Notes: generated by a model not told the origin, from the sequence alone. A stretch of DNA of 10,666 nucleotides from Prevotellaceae bacterium (GCA_031288885.1 JAITQP010000047.1:1-10666), one strand, 5' to 3'. Shown: positions 1 to 9,209, counted from the first letter of the stretch. Program-made: numbers and translations.

Positions 1-1506
1 AGCGGTGTAGGTTGTTCCGCTGCCGCTGATTTGGGTGTTCCAGCCGGTAAACGTGTAGCCCTTACGCGTGGGCGTGGGGAGTTTTCCTACTGCCACGCCG
101 GAGTTAACCCCCTTGCTAATGGAGTCCTGATGCACGCTGCCGCCGTTGCCGGCGAAGACAAGCGTGTACGTGCCGGTAATTGTTGCCCACCACTTGGCGT
201 AAAGAACTATATCTTGCGTTACAACGCTGCCGGAGAAATCCCACGCGTTGACGCATGCCGCCTCCTTGTACCAGCCTACGAAATCGTGGTTAGCCTTTGT
301 GGGGTCAGGTGAGGGCTTGCTCACCGTGTCGCCGTCCGTTATGGTGCGGCTGTAGCTGGTGTATTCAGTGTTGTCGTCAAAGAATTTTACGGTGTGCTTT
401 TCTTTCCATCGCGCCCAGAGCAAAATGTGCCCTGTGTCACCCGCCGGAATGCTGCTTATCTTGCTACCGCCGGTTGCCTTGTCGTACCAGCCTGCAAACT
501 TGTCACCGGCTCTTGCGGCATCCCGTAGCACAATTATGCTGCTATCTACTATGTAGCTGGGCGGGTTGCTGTGCTCTGTGGTTGACACGTCGTTGTAGGT
601 GATAGTGTAGGTGATAACATTCCATTGCGCGTAAAGTGTGGTGTTGCCCGTTGTTCGGTACACGGTATCGGCGGTATAGATCGTTCCGCTGCCGTTGGTT
701 TTGGTATTCCAGCCGGTAAACGTGTAGCCCTTGCGCGTGGGTGTGGGAAGTTTTCCTACCGCTGCGCCGTAGGCAACCTCCTTGCTCGCGGAGTCCTGAT
801 GTACGCTGCCGCCATTCCCAACGAAGATAAGCGCGTACGTCCCGCTGATTTTTGACCACCACTTGGCGTAGAGGTCGATGTTTTGCGTTACAACGCTGCC
901 GGAGAAGTCCCACGCGTTGACGCACGCAGCCTCTTTGTACCAACCGACAAAATCGTGGTTAGCCTTTGTGGGGTCGGGCAAGGGCCTACTCACCGTGTCG
1001 CCGTCCGTTATGGTGCGGCTGTAGTTTGTGTATTCGGAGGTGTCGTCAAAGAAGCTCACGGTGTGCTTCTCTTTCCATCGTGCCCAGAGCGCAACGTGCC
1101 TTGTGTCGCCCGCCAGAATAGCGCTCACCTTGCTGCCGCCGGTAGAAGCGTTGTACCAGCCTGCGAACTTGTCGCCGGCTCTTGCGGCGTCCCGCAGCAC
1201 AATTTCGCCGCTATCTACCGTGTAGCTGGGTGGGTTGCTGTGCTCACCGGCTGACACGTCGTTGTAGGTGATAGTGTAGGTGATAACATTCCACTGCGCG
1301 TAGAGCGTGGTGTTGCTCGACACGCTATACGGAGTGGTAGCGGTGTAGGTCGTGCCGCTGCCGTTGGTTTTGGTGTTCCAGCCGGTAAACGTGTAGCCCT
1401 TGCGCGTGGGCGTGGGGAGCTTGCCTACCGCCACGCCGGAGGCAACCACCCTGCTTGCGGAGTCCGTATGCACGCTGCCGCCGTTGCCGACAAAGATAAG
1501 CGTATA
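1..1506 (-). repeat. 669-bp tandem repeat: two full copies plus a truncated third
   Basis: Within the B-repeat array a cassette of three units (223 residues) recurs exactly in register. Copy 1 is 1506-838, copy 2 is 837-169 and copy 3 starts at 168 and leaves the window. Matching landmarks are [13 protein letters not shown] at 1506 and its counterparts at 837 and 168, and [17 protein letters not shown] at 1302 and 633. Two 60-base stretches compared by eye differed at about 8 and 11 positions, so the copies are close but not identical. Confidence 0.92.
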
Positions 1507-2388
1507 GCGCTGTATGTCCGAATTCTCATTCCACTTAGCGTAGAGCGTCATGCTTTGCGTCACCTTGTCTGCGCTAAAGTCCCACGCGTTGACGTGCGCA
1601 GCTTCCTTGTACCACCCCACAAATGTAGAGCCCTTTTTGGTGGGGTTGGCGGGGCGCAAAAGGAACTTTCCGGACTCCACCGTGCGCGGGTCAACGGCGC
1701 TGCCATAGTCGGAGTCAAAGGTGATGGTGCAGGTGGGCTTGCTGCCGGTAATCCACTGCGCGTAGAGCGTCATGTTTCCTGTGACCACATCGGTGGAGAA
1801 GTTCCAGTAGGTGGTGCATCCGGCTTCCCTGTACCACCCCCCAAACGTGTAGTTCGCTTTGGTGGGGTTGGCGGGAGGCGGCACGGTGCAGCCGTGACCT
1901 GCCGGCTGCGTAGCTACGGCGCTGCCGCCTCTACTGCTAAACGTTATGCTGTACATGGTGGTGTCCCACTTAGCGTAGAGCGTGGTGGGCTGCACCACCT
2001 TCTCTGCGTCAAAATCCCAAACGTTGGCGCACGTAGCCTCCTTGTACCACTCCGCAAACGTGTAGCCCGCTTGAACGGGGTTGTCGGGGCGCGACGCTTT
2101 ACCGGCGTGAGGTATCTCCTGAGGGCTCACGTCGCTGCCGCCTTGGCTGTTAAAGGTAACGGCGTACTTGCTTACCTCCCACTTGGCGTAGATAGTGCTG
2201 GTGGCCTGCGTTATTTTGTCTAAGCCGAAATCCCAGGCGTTGGTGCACGCAGCCTCCTTGTACCAGCCGGCAAACGTGCAGCCCGTTTTGGTGGGGTCGG
2301 GAGTAGGCTTGCTCGCCAGCTCGTAATCCAAAACTTCCTGAGGGTTAGCGACAGTATCGCCACCGGCGCTAACGAAGGAAACTTTGTT
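1..2388 (-). repeat. InlB B-repeat (Listeria-Bacteroides / Flg_new type) array, at least 11 units
   Basis: From residue 1451 the protein is a run of units of about 70-78 residues built on ITFxxxGG...P.(P)TKxGYTFxGWYKEA...WDFxxxxVTQxxTLYAKW. Units begin near 2388, 2172, 1959, 1746, 1524, 1284, 1068, 852, 618, 399 and 180, and the last is cut by the edge. Such repeats form small beta domains that act as stalks or spacers in surface proteins. The first four are individually diverged; later ones are copied in groups of three. Confidence 0.88.
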
Positions 2389-5300
2389 GCTTGGGAGGGG
2401 TAACTGCGGGGTAAAGCCCGACCACACAGCCTTACTGCCGTACGTGCTCAGCGACGCTTGGCGCGCGTACAGCGTGCACGCGCTTAGGTTGACGTCGTCA
2501 AAAACGGACTTTCCGCCGATGTCCTGCGGCTCAACGCTGTAGGCGGCAACCACGTTCAAGCCGCTGCAACCCTTAAACGCCTCGCTGCCAATGGACGACA
2601 AACTCTTGGGAAGCCTCACCTCCTTAAGGCTGCTCTTGGATAATAACGCCTTGGGCGGCAGCTCGTTGGCAGCATGGGATGCGCTGCCGCTCAGCGTGCC
2701 CGCAGCGCCCGTGTAGGCTTCAATGGTTGCCCCGCTCAGGTCGAGCACGCGCAGGTACGGCATGTTGTCGCGCATGAACCTCACGTCGCGCGCATCAATA
2801 ACACCCGTAATCGTAAGATGGACGGCGAACTCAGCGTTGGGGATACTCCACAGCCTGCCCGCCGTGGTGGGGCGGCAGGCAATTCTTGCGCCAAAGAAGG
2901 CGGTGAGCACCGTGTCCTGCGTCAGCGGAAAGTACAACCTGTCGCTCTTCTCTACCTGTACTCCGTTGCTCATCCAGCCCATAAACAAGCCGCCTGCGGT
3001 GGTGGTTGCCGTCAGGTTTACGGTAGTGTTGTTCGCGTACATCCCCGTCGCCGTGCCTTCCACGCTGCCCAGCTCCGCGTTGTTTACCCCCACAGCCAGC
3101 AGCAACCCCGTGTTGTTTATGTTAGCAAATTCTTTCAACACATTGCTGCTCGCGTACGCAGCTAACGCCGATGAAGGTACCGTCAGGGTCATGGTTTTTA
3201 CCTTAGCAAGGTTGGTAAAAACACCTTCAGCGATGTTTTGCGGCATCAGGCTGTAGCTGATTACGGAGGTCAACCCGCTGCAATTGGAAAAAGCAAAGCT
3301 GCCGATAGCTGTTAGCGATGCGGGAAGGGTCAGCACTCCCGTCAATCCGCTGCAATCGGAAAATGCGCTGAAGCCGATGGATTTTACCCCTTCGGGAATG
3401 GTCAGCGGGCCCGTCAACCCGCTGCAACGGAGAAAAACGCCTTCGCCGATGGTTGCAACCTTTGCAGGAAGGGTCAGCGGGCCTGTCAACCCGATGCAAT
3501 TGGCAAAAGCATAGTCGTCAATAGTTTTTACCTCTTTGGGAATGGTCAGCGTACCCGTTAACTCGCTGCAACCGGAAAATGCGTTGAAGCCGATGGAGGT
3601 AATGCTGTTCGGGAGCATTACCGAAGTGAGGGAGGTTTTAGGCGTATAGGTATCCATATTACTAAATGAGGCCTCCGGCATTTCGTTGGCGGGGTAGACC
3701 CTGTAGGAGTTGTAGGTTCCTTCGAGGCCCGTGTAGGCAACAACGGTAACACCGCTCAAGTCCAGCTCCTTTAGAAACGGCATGTCATCGCGCATAAACT
3801 TCACGTCGCGCGCGTCCATCGTGCCCGTGAGCGTGAGGTAGGCTACGTCCGCAATGTCCTCAACATTCTTCAGCTCGCCGGCGCTAATGCTTACGCTGAG
3901 CGTTTTGGGTATTCTGCTAAAGACGGCGGTGACGGCGGTATCCTGCGTAAGCTTAACGGTAAGTGGGTTGGCTTCTACGAGCTGAGCTGCCGCGCCCGCT
4001 GAGCTTGCCCAACCACCTATCATCCAGCCCTCAAAGCGGTAGCCCGTGGCGGCAACAGCGGTCAAGGTCTTGATGGTGTTGGGCGGGTACAAACCGGAGG
4101 TGGAGCTCACGCCGATAACGCTGCCTGACTCCTTTACGTCCACCTCCAGCAGCACGCCGGTGAGGCCGGACATGGCGCCAAAATCTTTCCACACGGCAGC
4201 GCTTTTATACGTATTTAACGCCGCGTTGGGCACCGTCAGGCTCCTGTTGCCTACGCTGACAAAAACATTGGCATTGATGCTTTGTGGATTCAGGCTGTAG
4301 TTGGTTACGGAGACCATCTTGTTGCAATTGAGAAAAGCGTAGCTGTCGATAGTCGTTACCGAGGCGGGAATGGTTAGCGCCGTCAACCCGCTGCAATCGT
4401 AAAAAGCGTAAGAGCCGATAGACGTTACCCCCGCGGGAATGGTCAGCGTACCCGTCAACCCGCTGCAACCATAAAACGCGGCGTAGCCGATAACTTTTAC
4501 CCCCGCGGAAATGGTAACGGACGTCAGCTTGATGCAATTCGCAAACGCGCCGTTGCTGATAGACGTTACCCCCGCGGGAATGGTCAGCGCGCCCGTCAGC
4601 TCGTGGCAATCATCAAAAGCGTACTTGTCAATAGACGTTACCGAGGCGGGAAGAATCAGCGAGCCCGTCAAGCGGGAGCAGCCGGAAAAAGCAGACTTGC
4701 CGATGGTCTCCACCCCCTCGGAAATAGTTAATCTCGTTAACCCGCTATTCTCAAAAGCGTTAGTCCCGATAGACTTTACCGACGCAGGAATGGTCAGCGA
4801 GCCCGTCAACCCGCTGCATCCTTTAAAAGCCTCGGTTCCGATGGAGGTGATGTTCCTCGGGAGCGTTACCGAAGTAAGGGAGGTCCTCTGGTAAAACGAC
4901 TTCCACGGCATTTCGTTAGCGAGGTAGCGGTAATTATACTCTGTTCCCTCAAAACCTTCGTAGGCAGCAATGGTAACGCCGCTCAAGTCCAGCTCCCGTA
5001 AAAACGGCATGTTATCGCGCATAAGCTTCACGTCGCGCGCATCTATCGCCCCCGTGAGCGTGAGGTGCGTTACGCTGGTAATATCCTCAACGGCGCTAAG
5101 CTTGCCGGCGCTAACGCTTACGCTGAGCGCCTTGGTAAAAACGGCCGTGAGGATGGTATCTTGCGTAAGCGTAAAGGTAAGCGGGTTGGCTTTGACAAGC
5201 TCGGCAGTCGAAGCTACGCTCCAGCCCAAAAAGGTACAACCTGCGGCGGCGGTAGCGGTCAGCGTCACCGCTTTTCCGGCGGTGTACAGCCCGTAGGTCA

Positions 5301-6738
5301 TCCCCTCAACGCTGCCACCCCCGCTTGTCCCGACGTGCAGCAGCACGCCGCCGCCCGTCACGCTGGCAAAGTCATTCCACACGGCAGCGTTCTTGTACGC
5401 AGCCACCGCCGAGGTGGGTACCGTCAGGCTCATCCCTCCTATCGTTGCAGCGTCAGTAAAAATTGAGACGTCGATGTTTTGCGGGGTCAGGCTACAGCTG
5501 ATAACGGAGGTAAACTTGCAGCCGTAAAAAGCTTTACTACCGATAGACGTTGTCAACGCCGGAATAGTCAGCGTGCCCGTCAACCCGCTGCACATGAAAA
5601 GAGCATACTGGTCGATAGACGTTACCGATGCGGGAATGGTCAGCGAGCCAGTTTTTCCCTGAGGGCAAAATATTAGCTTCGTTTTTTGCTTATCTAATAG
5701 CATGCTGTCTTCGGAAGCATAGACCGTGTTGGCAGCATCAACCTTGATGGAGCGCAACGTTGCGCAACCGTCAAAAGCGTAATCTCCGATGGCTTTCACC
5801 GACGCAGGAATGGTCACCGACTTCAACAGCTGGCATCCAGAAAAAGCGTATCCACCTATTGATTCCAGCAGCGAGGGGAAGGCAAAGTCAATGTTGATCA
5901 ATTTTTCGCAACTTGCAAAGGCGTTGGGGTTGATAGCTCTCACCGACGCTGGAATGGTCACCGATGTCAACGAGGTGCACTGGTAAAAAACACCTTCACC
6001 GATAGCCTCCAGCGATGAGGGTTCGACAAAGGTAAGGTTAGCTAAATTTACACAGTCTCGAAAAGCGTAATTACCGATGGTAGCTACCGATGCAGGAATA
6101 GTTACCGGCTTTCTTAAAGAGATGCAGCGGAAAAAAGCCATCTCACCGATAGCCTCCAGCGACGAGGGTGCGGCAAAGGTAAGCTCGGACAAGTTCCTAC
6201 AGTCTTCAAAAGCGTACTTGTCAATAGCGATCACCGACGCAGGAATGGTCACCGACGCCAACATCATGGAGCATCCGCTAAAAGCGCTCTCGCCAATAAC
6301 CTCCAGCGAAGAGGATGCGGCAAAGTCAATATTGATCAAGCTTGCACAGCCAAAAAAGGCCTCGTTAGCGATGGTAACCACCGACGAGGAAATGCTCACC
6401 GACTCCAGCTTTGCGAAGTACTTAAAAGCGCAGCTACCAATATGCGTCACCCCCTCCTCTATGGCTACTACTTTGATGCTGTCCTTAAGTGACCACCATG
6501 GTGGCGATGGCAGGTCTTTGATTGTTACGCCCTGACTATTGTAGCGAACGTAGTTTATCATTTCTCCCTCTCCGCTAACGGTGAGGGTAAGGTTGCTGCC
6601 GCTACCGATGAGCGTCCACACGCAATCGCCAGTCACGCCTTTGGCAACGGTTTGTGCGCCGGCAGCCTTGCCCACAAAAAGAGCAATGCTCACAAGCGCG
6701 AAGTATAAAAAGTATAAGGGTTTTATCATTAATCTCAT
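1..6738 (-). CDS. Giant secreted BspA-like LRR / InlB B-repeat surface protein, partial (C-terminus beyond left edge)
   Basis: The minus-strand frame stays open from the ATG at 6738 to base 1, giving 2,246 residues with no stop in the window. Residues 1-28 form a signal peptide (basic start, hydrophobic core, AGA|QT cleavage), so the product is exported. Residues 38-63 hold the GDCVWTLI...SGEGEM segment that often precedes BspA arrays. Three cycles follow: LRR_5 array (87-457, 618-853, 1027-1204), divergent B-repeat ending TAVF-like (458-536, 854-942, 1205-1282), and a linker with DARDVxxMRDxMPxLxxLDLSG (537-617, 943-1026, 1283-1366). A short LRR block (1367-1450) leads into at least eleven B-repeats (1451 onward; GYTFxGWYKEA...WDF...TLYAKW). 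The LRR signature is TIPASVxxIGxYAFxGC. Known relatives are cell-surface or secreted proteins of Bacteroidota and Listeria, several of them adhesins; adhesion here is inference. A second ATG at 6729 is possible, but 6738 gives the better n-region. A C-terminal sorting or anchoring domain would lie outside the window. Confidence 0.93.
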   Translation of the reverse strand, partial: MRLMIKPLYFLYFALVSIALFVGKAAGAQTVAKGVTGDCVWTLIGSGSNLTLTVSGEGEMINYVRYNSQGVTIKDLPSPPWWSLKDSIKVVAIEEGVTHIGSCAFKYFAKLESVSISSSVVTIANEAFFGCASLINIDFAASSSLEVIGESAFSGCSMMLASVTIPASVIAIDKYAFEDCRNLSELTFAAPSSLEAIGEMAFFRCISLRKPVTIPASVATIGNYAFRDCVNLANLTFVEPSSLEAIGEGVFYQCTSLTSVTIPASVRAINPNAFASCEKLINIDFAFPSLLESIGGYAFSGCQLLKSVTIPASVKAIGDYAFDGCATLRSIKVDAANTVYASEDSMLLDKQKTKLIFCPQGKTGSLTIPASVTSIDQYALFMCSGLTGTLTIPALTTSIGSKAFYGCKFTSVISCSLTPQNIDVSIFTDAATIGGMSLTVPTSAVAAYKNAAVWNDFASVTGGGVLLHVGTSGGGSVEGMTYGLYTAGKAVTLTATAAAGCTFLGWSVASTAELVKANPLTFTLTQDTILTAVFTKALSVSVSAGKLSAVEDITSVTHLTLTGAIDARDVKLMRDNMPFLRELDLSGVTIAAYEGFEGTEYNYRYLANEMPWKSFYQRTSLTSVTLPRNITSIGTEAFKGCSGLTGSLTIPASVKSIGTNAFENSGLTRLTISEGVETIGKSAFSGCSRLTGSLILPASVTSIDKYAFDDCHELTGALTIPAGVTSISNGAFANCIKLTSVTISAGVKVIGYAAFYGCSGLTGTLTIPAGVTSIGSYAFYDCSGLTALTIPASVTTIDSYAFLNCNKMVSVTNYSLNPQSINANVFVSVGNRSLTVPNAALNTYKSAAVWKDFGAMSGLTGVLLEVDVKESGSVIGVSSTSGLYPPNTIKTLTAVAATGYRFEGWMIGGWASSAGAAAQLVEANPLTVKLTQDTAVTAVFSRIPKTLSVSISAGELKNVEDIADVAYLTLTGTMDARDVKFMRDDMPFLKELDLSGVTVVAYTGLEGTYNSYRVYPANEMPEASFSNMDTYTPKTSLTSVMLPNSITSIGFNAFSGCSELTGTLTIPKEVKTIDDYAFANCIGLTGPLTLPAKVATIGEGVFLRCSGLTGPLTIPEGVKSIGFSAFSDCSGLTGVLTLPASLTAIGSFAFSNCSGLTSVISYSLMPQNIAEGVFTNLAKVKTMTLTVPSSALAAYASSNVLKEFANINNTGLLLAVGVNNAELGSVEGTATGMYANNTTVNLTATTTAGGLFMGWMSNGVQVEKSDRLYFPLTQDTVLTAFFGARIACRPTTAGRLWSIPNAEFAVHLTITGVIDARDVRFMRDNMPYLRVLDLSGATIEAYTGAAGTLSGSASHAANELPPKALLSKSSLKEVRLPKSLSSIGSEAFKGCSGLNVVAAYSVEPQDIGGKSVFDDVNLSACTLYARQASLSTYGSKAVWSGFTPQLPLPSNKVSFVSAGGDTVANPQEVLDYELASKPTPDPTKTGCTFAGWYKEAACTNAWDFGLDKITQATSTIYAKWEVSKYAVTFNSQGGSDVSPQEIPHAGKASRPDNPVQAGYTFAEWYKEATCANVWDFDAEKVVQPTTLYAKWDTTMYSITFSSRGGSAVATQPAGHGCTVPPPANPTKANYTFGGWYREAGCTTYWNFSTDVVTGNMTLYAQWITGSKPTCTITFDSDYGSAVDPRTVESGKFLLRPANPTKKGSTFVGWYKEAAHVNAWDFSADKVTQSMTLYAKWNENSDIQRYTLIFVGNGGSVHTDSASRVVASGVAVGKLPTPTRKGYTFTGWNTKTNGSGTTYTATTPYSVSSNTTLYAQWNVITYTITYNDVSAGEHSNPPSYTVDSGEIVLRDAARAGDKFAGWYNASTGGSKVSAILAGDTRHVALWARWKEKHTVSFFDDTSEYTNYSRTITDGDTVSRPLPDPTKANHDFVGWYKEAACVNAWDFSGSVVTQNIDLYAKWWSKISGTYALIFVGNGGSVHQDSASKEVAYGAAVGKLPTPTRKGYTFTGWNTKTNGSGTIYTADTVYRTTGNTTLYAQWNVITYTITYNDVSTTEHSNPPSYIVDSSIIVLRDAARAGDKFAGWYDKATGGSKISSIPAGDTGHILLWARWKEKHTVKFFDDNTEYTSYSRTITDGDTVSKPSPDPTKANHDFVGWYKEAACVNAWDFSGSVVTQDIVLYAKWWATITGTYTLVFAGNGGSVHQDSISKGVNSGVAVGKLPTPTRKGYTFTGWNTQISGSGTTYTA
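3127..3660 (-). repeat. LRR_5 array 3, about 6 units
   Basis: Residues 1027-1204 of the giant surface protein. Units follow CSGLTGxLTxPxxVxxIGxxAF and the array ends with the cap [12 protein letters not shown]...[20 protein letters not shown]. The cap, the B-repeat after it and the DARDV linker match those after arrays 1 and 2, so the whole module was probably copied. Confidence 0.86.
4180..4887 (-). repeat. LRR_5 array 2, about 9 units
   Basis: Residues 618-853 of the giant surface protein. The units resemble those of array 1, but many carry the LTGxLTIPAxVTSIG form and there is no alternating SSLEAIGE type. The array closes with the same kind of cap ([12 protein letters not shown]...[20 protein letters not shown]). 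The array is shorter than array 1 and longer than array 3. Confidence 0.86.
5368..6480 (-). repeat. LRR_5 (BspA-type) array 1, about 12 units
   Basis: This encodes residues 87-457 of the giant surface protein. Units are about 23-25 residues around AFxxCxxL...VTIPASVxxIGxY. In the first two thirds two unit types alternate: one with TIPASV and one with (A/V)(E/P/S)SSLEAIGE in its place. This makes a super-repeat of about 147 bp (AF starts at 6360, 6213, 6066 and 5922). One unit near residues 327-370 carries the BspA variant insert [20 protein letters not shown]. The array ends in a cap, SLTPQNID...[21 protein letters not shown]. Confidence 0.88.
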
Positions 6739-6768
6739 AATTATTTTACTATTTGTTAAATGATATTC

Positions 6769-6794
6769 TGTGGGACAAAAGTTTTTGCCCCACA
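6769..6794 (-). promoter_or_regulatory. Hairpin in the leader of the giant surface-protein gene
   Basis: Read on the minus strand this is TGTGGG-G-CAAAA, AC, TTTTG-T-CCCACA: a 12-pair stem around two bases, ending 30 nt before the ATG at 6738. On the minus strand the single imperfect pair is G opposite T (a G-U wobble in RNA), while on the plus strand it is an A/C mismatch. The structure is therefore better formed in the mRNA of the downstream gene. No T-run follows, so a classical terminator is unlikely. Its role is unknown; control of translation or mRNA stability is possible. Confidence 0.5.
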
Positions 6795-7111
6795 AAATCC
6801 ACGCTATTTTGCCGCCCTCTCACAGCTTCCCCAATGGAGGCAATTTTTACCCAAACAAGATTCATCTCCTGTCAAGGTTGAAAAACGCCCCCATGCAAGC
6901 AGCATGTTGCGGAAATAGCTGAAATTTGAAAGTTAATTTTGGAAATTACGTGCGCACGGAGCTTCGTAGCTCGCTGATAGGTGTAAATGCACGTGCACGC
7001 GTGCTTAAGTGTATGTGAGTATGCGTAAGTATATGTGTATATGTATATATCATTTTAGCTGAGAATTTAAGGATTAAATCACCATAACTTCTGACGAACA
7101 AAAATCACGGG

Positions 7112-7142
7112 CAAAGATATGGAAAAGTTTCCAACAGGCAAA
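7112..7142 (-). promoter_or_regulatory. Bacteroidota-type promoter (TTTG-N19-TATCTTTG)
   Basis: On the minus strand, TTTG (7142-7139) is followed after 19 bases by TATCTTTG (7119-7112). This matches the Bacteroidota primary-sigma consensus TTTG / TAnnTTTG with its usual spacing of about 19-21. Transcription would start near 7105 and run toward the giant gene, leaving a leader of about 365 nt. It is the only clear match found between 6739 and 7213. Confidence 0.5.
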
Positions 7143-7167
7143 TTTTCCCATAAGGATTTTAAAATAA

Positions 7168-7185
7168 TTTATGAAGTCTCATAAA
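7168..7185 (-). terminator. Weak AT-rich hairpin downstream of the membrane-protein gene
   Basis: TTTATGA and TCATAAA pair around a four-base loop, about 30 bases after the TAG of the membrane-protein gene, and TTATTTT follows on the minus strand. The stem is short and AT-rich, so termination here would be inefficient. It is listed because it is the best-placed candidate terminator for the argF' operon. Confidence 0.25.
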
Positions 7186-7213
7186 ATATCCCATCTTTAT
7201 CCTTTTTTTGCTC

Positions 7214-8215
7214 CTACTCTCCGAATATTGCTGCGTGGTACTGCACCACATAGGTAAGCGCTATGAGCATGAAAAAGAAAAAGCTCGCCAACCCTCGGTA
7301 CTTGGCAAGGGTGAGAAAATTTGCAATGAGCACGCTTGCCGGAACTGCCATCAGCGGAAGCAAAAACATGGAGCCGGAGGGAAGCGCCACCATCACCGCC
7401 AGCATGATGAAAAACGTCCACGCAAACAGCATGTGTATTTTCTTTACCTTGACCCGCGAGGTGAGCAACCCGCGCAGCAGCATGGATATTGCCAGCGTAA
7501 CCAGCAGCAGCAGGTAGGACAGGTAAACCCACTCTACCATGCGCCCATTCTCAAAAATCCAGCTGGACGAGGCCAAAAGGCACTCGTAAAGCCGCCGGAA
7601 AAGTATAAACCCATCGCCAGCCCCCCAAAAGAACGCGATAAACGCGTACAGGTAGGGTAGCGCCGCGCCGCACAGGGCAATCGCCAAGCTGCGCCACTCC
7701 ATGGACGTGCACAGCAGCGGCAGGGCTATCGGTAATATCAGGAGCAAAAAAATGGCGGAGGCCGAAAATAGCGAGGCTATGGAAAGGAACATGGCCGCCC
7801 AAAATATGGAGGCAAAGACCCGCTTGTTGAGGTACACCCTGAGCAGCAAAAACAGCCCCGCCATGAAGCACAGCGCGGCGATATACGAGCCGTTCATGCA
7901 CTTTTGTATGGGAAATGCAGAGCAAATGAGCACAAACACAAAGGGCGGCAGGTATATTTGCTCCGGCGCAAAAAAGTGCTTTCCGCTCAAGCTGATGAGC
8001 AGCCCCGCCAGCAGGTACATGAGCAAAAACGCCGCAACGGTCGATAGCAGCGGGCTTAGCTCCACCAGCTCCATGAGGTGCTGCTCCAGCGGCATCATGG
8101 GGATGTCGTCCTTTATCTGCATGGGCTCAGAAAAGTTTGTACCCCACAGCGAAAGCGTGAGGAGCACGCTGACGACAATGGGCGTGGCAGATCTCTTTTT
8201 AAAAATACCGAACAT
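7214..8215 (-). CDS. Polytopic inner-membrane protein of unknown function (DUF6427-like)
   Basis: This 333-residue protein is mostly hydrophobic, with roughly nine to eleven predicted membrane segments. Approximate positions are 12-25, 55-77, 86-101, 109-127, 133-168, 174-197, 228-250, 261-300 and 306-329. The start MFGIFKKRSATPIVV has a short basic cytoplasmic head before the first helix and no cleavable signal. I see no transporter, glycosyltransferase or protease motif. Size, layout and the MFxxFKK head recall the Bacteroidota-restricted DUF6427 membrane family, but that is recalled and not tested. An O-antigen-polymerase-like protein is an alternative. The ATG lies 9 bp after the argF' stop on the same strand, so the two are probably co-transcribed. 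A direct role in arginine metabolism is not implied by the sequence. Confidence 0.85.
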   Translation of the reverse strand: MFGIFKKRSATPIVVSVLLTLSLWGTNFSEPMQIKDDIPMMPLEQHLMELVELSPLLSTVAAFLLMYLLAGLLISLSGKHFFAPEQIYLPPFVFVLICSAFPIQKCMNGSYIAALCFMAGLFLLLRVYLNKRVFASIFWAAMFLSIASLFSASAIFLLLILPIALPLLCTSMEWRSLAIALCGAALPYLYAFIAFFWGAGDGFILFRRLYECLLASSSWIFENGRMVEWVYLSYLLLLVTLAISMLLRGLLTSRVKVKKIHMLFAWTFFIMLAVMVALPSGSMFLLPLMAVPASVLIANFLTLAKYRGLASFFFFMLIALTYVVQYHAAIFGE

Positions 8216-8224
8216 AGCTCATTC

Positions 8225-9175
8225 TTAATTCTCCAAAATTCTTTTTATGACTGTTTGCGCACTTACCACGCGGTTGGCGGCTTCGGGGATGACGAGGCTC
8301 TGCGGGCTTTCTATCACGTCGTCGGTCACAATCATGTTGCGGCGCACGGGCAGGCAGTGCATGAAGTAGGCGTTGTTGGTGAGCGCCATTTTTTCGGCGT
8401 CCACCGTCCAAGCCCTGTCCTTGCTCAGGATTTTCCCGTAGCCGTCGCCGGCGTACGCCGCCCAGTTTTTGGCGTAGATGAAGTCGGCTCCGGCAAAGGC
8501 CTTGCGCTGGTCGTACTCCACCGTGGCGCTGCCCACAAAGGTGGGGTCGAGCTCGTAGCCCGCGGGGTGGGTGATGACAAAATCGTAGCCCGCGGCGTTC
8601 ATCCACTCGGCAAAGGAGTTGGGGACGGCCTGCGGCAGCGCGCGCGGGTGCGGCGCCCACGTGAGCACCACTCTGGGGCGCGCCGTTTTTTTGTACTCCT
8701 CAATGGTTATCAGGTCGGCAAAGCTTTGCAGCGGGTGGCGCGTGGCGGCCTCCATGCTCACCACCGGCTTTCCCGAATGCTGTATAAATTGGTTCAGGAT
8801 CACCTCCCGATAGTCCGCGTCTTTGCTCTCAAATCGGGCAAATGAGCGCACGCCAATCACGTCGCAGTAGCAGCCCATGACCGGAATGGCCTCGAGAATG
8901 TGCTCCGGCTTGTCGCCGTCCATAATCACGCCGCGCTCCGTCTCCAGCTTCCACGCGCCCTGATTTACGTCGAGCACAATGGCGTTCATGCCGAGGTTTA
9001 GCGCGGCTTTTTGGGTGCTGAGGCGCGTGCGCAGGCTGGAGTCAAAGAATATGAGCAGCATGGTTTTATTTTTGCCCAGCGTATCCCACCTGAAAGGCGT
9101 TTTTTTTACTTCAAACGCTTCTTTTAGAGCAACGTTTAAGTCGCCAATGTCTTGCACGCAAGTAAAATGTTTCAT
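8225..9175 (-). CDS. argF': N-succinylornithine carbamoyltransferase
   Basis: The enzyme transfers a carbamoyl group from carbamoyl phosphate to N-succinyl-L-ornithine in the cytoplasm, giving N-succinylcitrulline on the acylated arginine route of Bacteroides. The 316 residues match the family's full length. Visible motifs are the carbamoyl-phosphate loop SSLRTR (46-51), HPLQSFAD (147-154) and HCLPVRR (273-279). The stretch QGAWKLETERGVIMDGDKPEH (72-92) is characteristic of the acetyl/succinyl-ornithine branch, not of ordinary ArgF. Residue 90 is Pro. In published work on Xanthomonas and Bacteroides fragilis enzymes, Glu at the equivalent site marks the N-acetyl form and Pro the N-succinyl form. 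The start ATG at 9175 agrees with the MKxFTCVQDIGDL beginning recalled for the Bacteroides protein. The gene is divergent from the GNAT gene and heads a likely two-gene operon with the membrane protein. Confidence 0.95.
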   Translation of the reverse strand: MKHFTCVQDIGDLNVALKEAFEVKKTPFRWDTLGKNKTMLLIFFDSSLRTRLSTQKAALNLGMNAIVLDVNQGAWKLETERGVIMDGDKPEHILEAIPVMGCYCDVIGVRSFARFESKDADYREVILNQFIQHSGKPVVSMEAATRHPLQSFADLITIEEYKKTARPRVVLTWAPHPRALPQAVPNSFAEWMNAAGYDFVITHPAGYELDPTFVGSATVEYDQRKAFAGADFIYAKNWAAYAGDGYGKILSKDRAWTVDAEKMALTNNAYFMHCLPVRRNMIVTDDVIESPQSLVIPEAANRVVSAQTVIKRILEN

Positions 9176-9209
9176 AGCTATCTGCGGATAATTTAGTTTT
9201 ACAAGATCA

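Larger units (their letters stand above)
6739..7213. other. Intergenic region, 475 bp, no credible gene
   Basis: This gap separates the membrane-protein gene from the giant surface-protein gene, both on the minus strand. It holds the promoter and hairpin listed separately, an alternating purine-pyrimidine stretch at about 6985-7050 (GTGTATGTG, TATGTGTATATGTATATAT), a small GAGCT/AGCTC inverted repeat at 6959-6972, and a weak AT-rich hairpin near 7168-7185. Two minus-strand ORFs of 33 and 35 residues are present but show no sign of being genes. Confidence 0.6.

Noticed and set aside
1468..2223. Plus-strand ORF of 251 residues and many other plus- and minus-strand ORFs of about 60-180 residues between 31 and 6535.
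   Set aside because: All overlap the giant minus-strand gene, which has clear domains throughout. Their periodic sequences are shadows of its repeats.
6736..6780. Promoter immediately upstream of the giant gene.
   Set aside because: The nearby TATCATTT lacks the final G and the only TTTG is 10 bases away, far from the usual 19-21 spacing.
6804..7053. Two small minus-strand ORFs: 35 residues (7053-6946) and 33 residues (6905-6804, starting MLLAWGRF).
   Set aside because: Neither has a visible ribosome-binding site. The first is the translation of a TATACATA-like simple tract and the second has no recognisable motif.
7208..7925. ORFs of 84-175 residues overlapping the membrane-protein gene on both strands.
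   Set aside because: They have highly charged or low-complexity content and no motif, while the 333-residue frame has clear membrane helices and a sensible operon position.
8078..8845. Plus-strand ORF of 255 residues, and a 153-residue minus-strand ORF at 8199-8660.
   Set aside because: Both lie over argF', whose frame is certain; they are out-of-frame shadows with biased composition.
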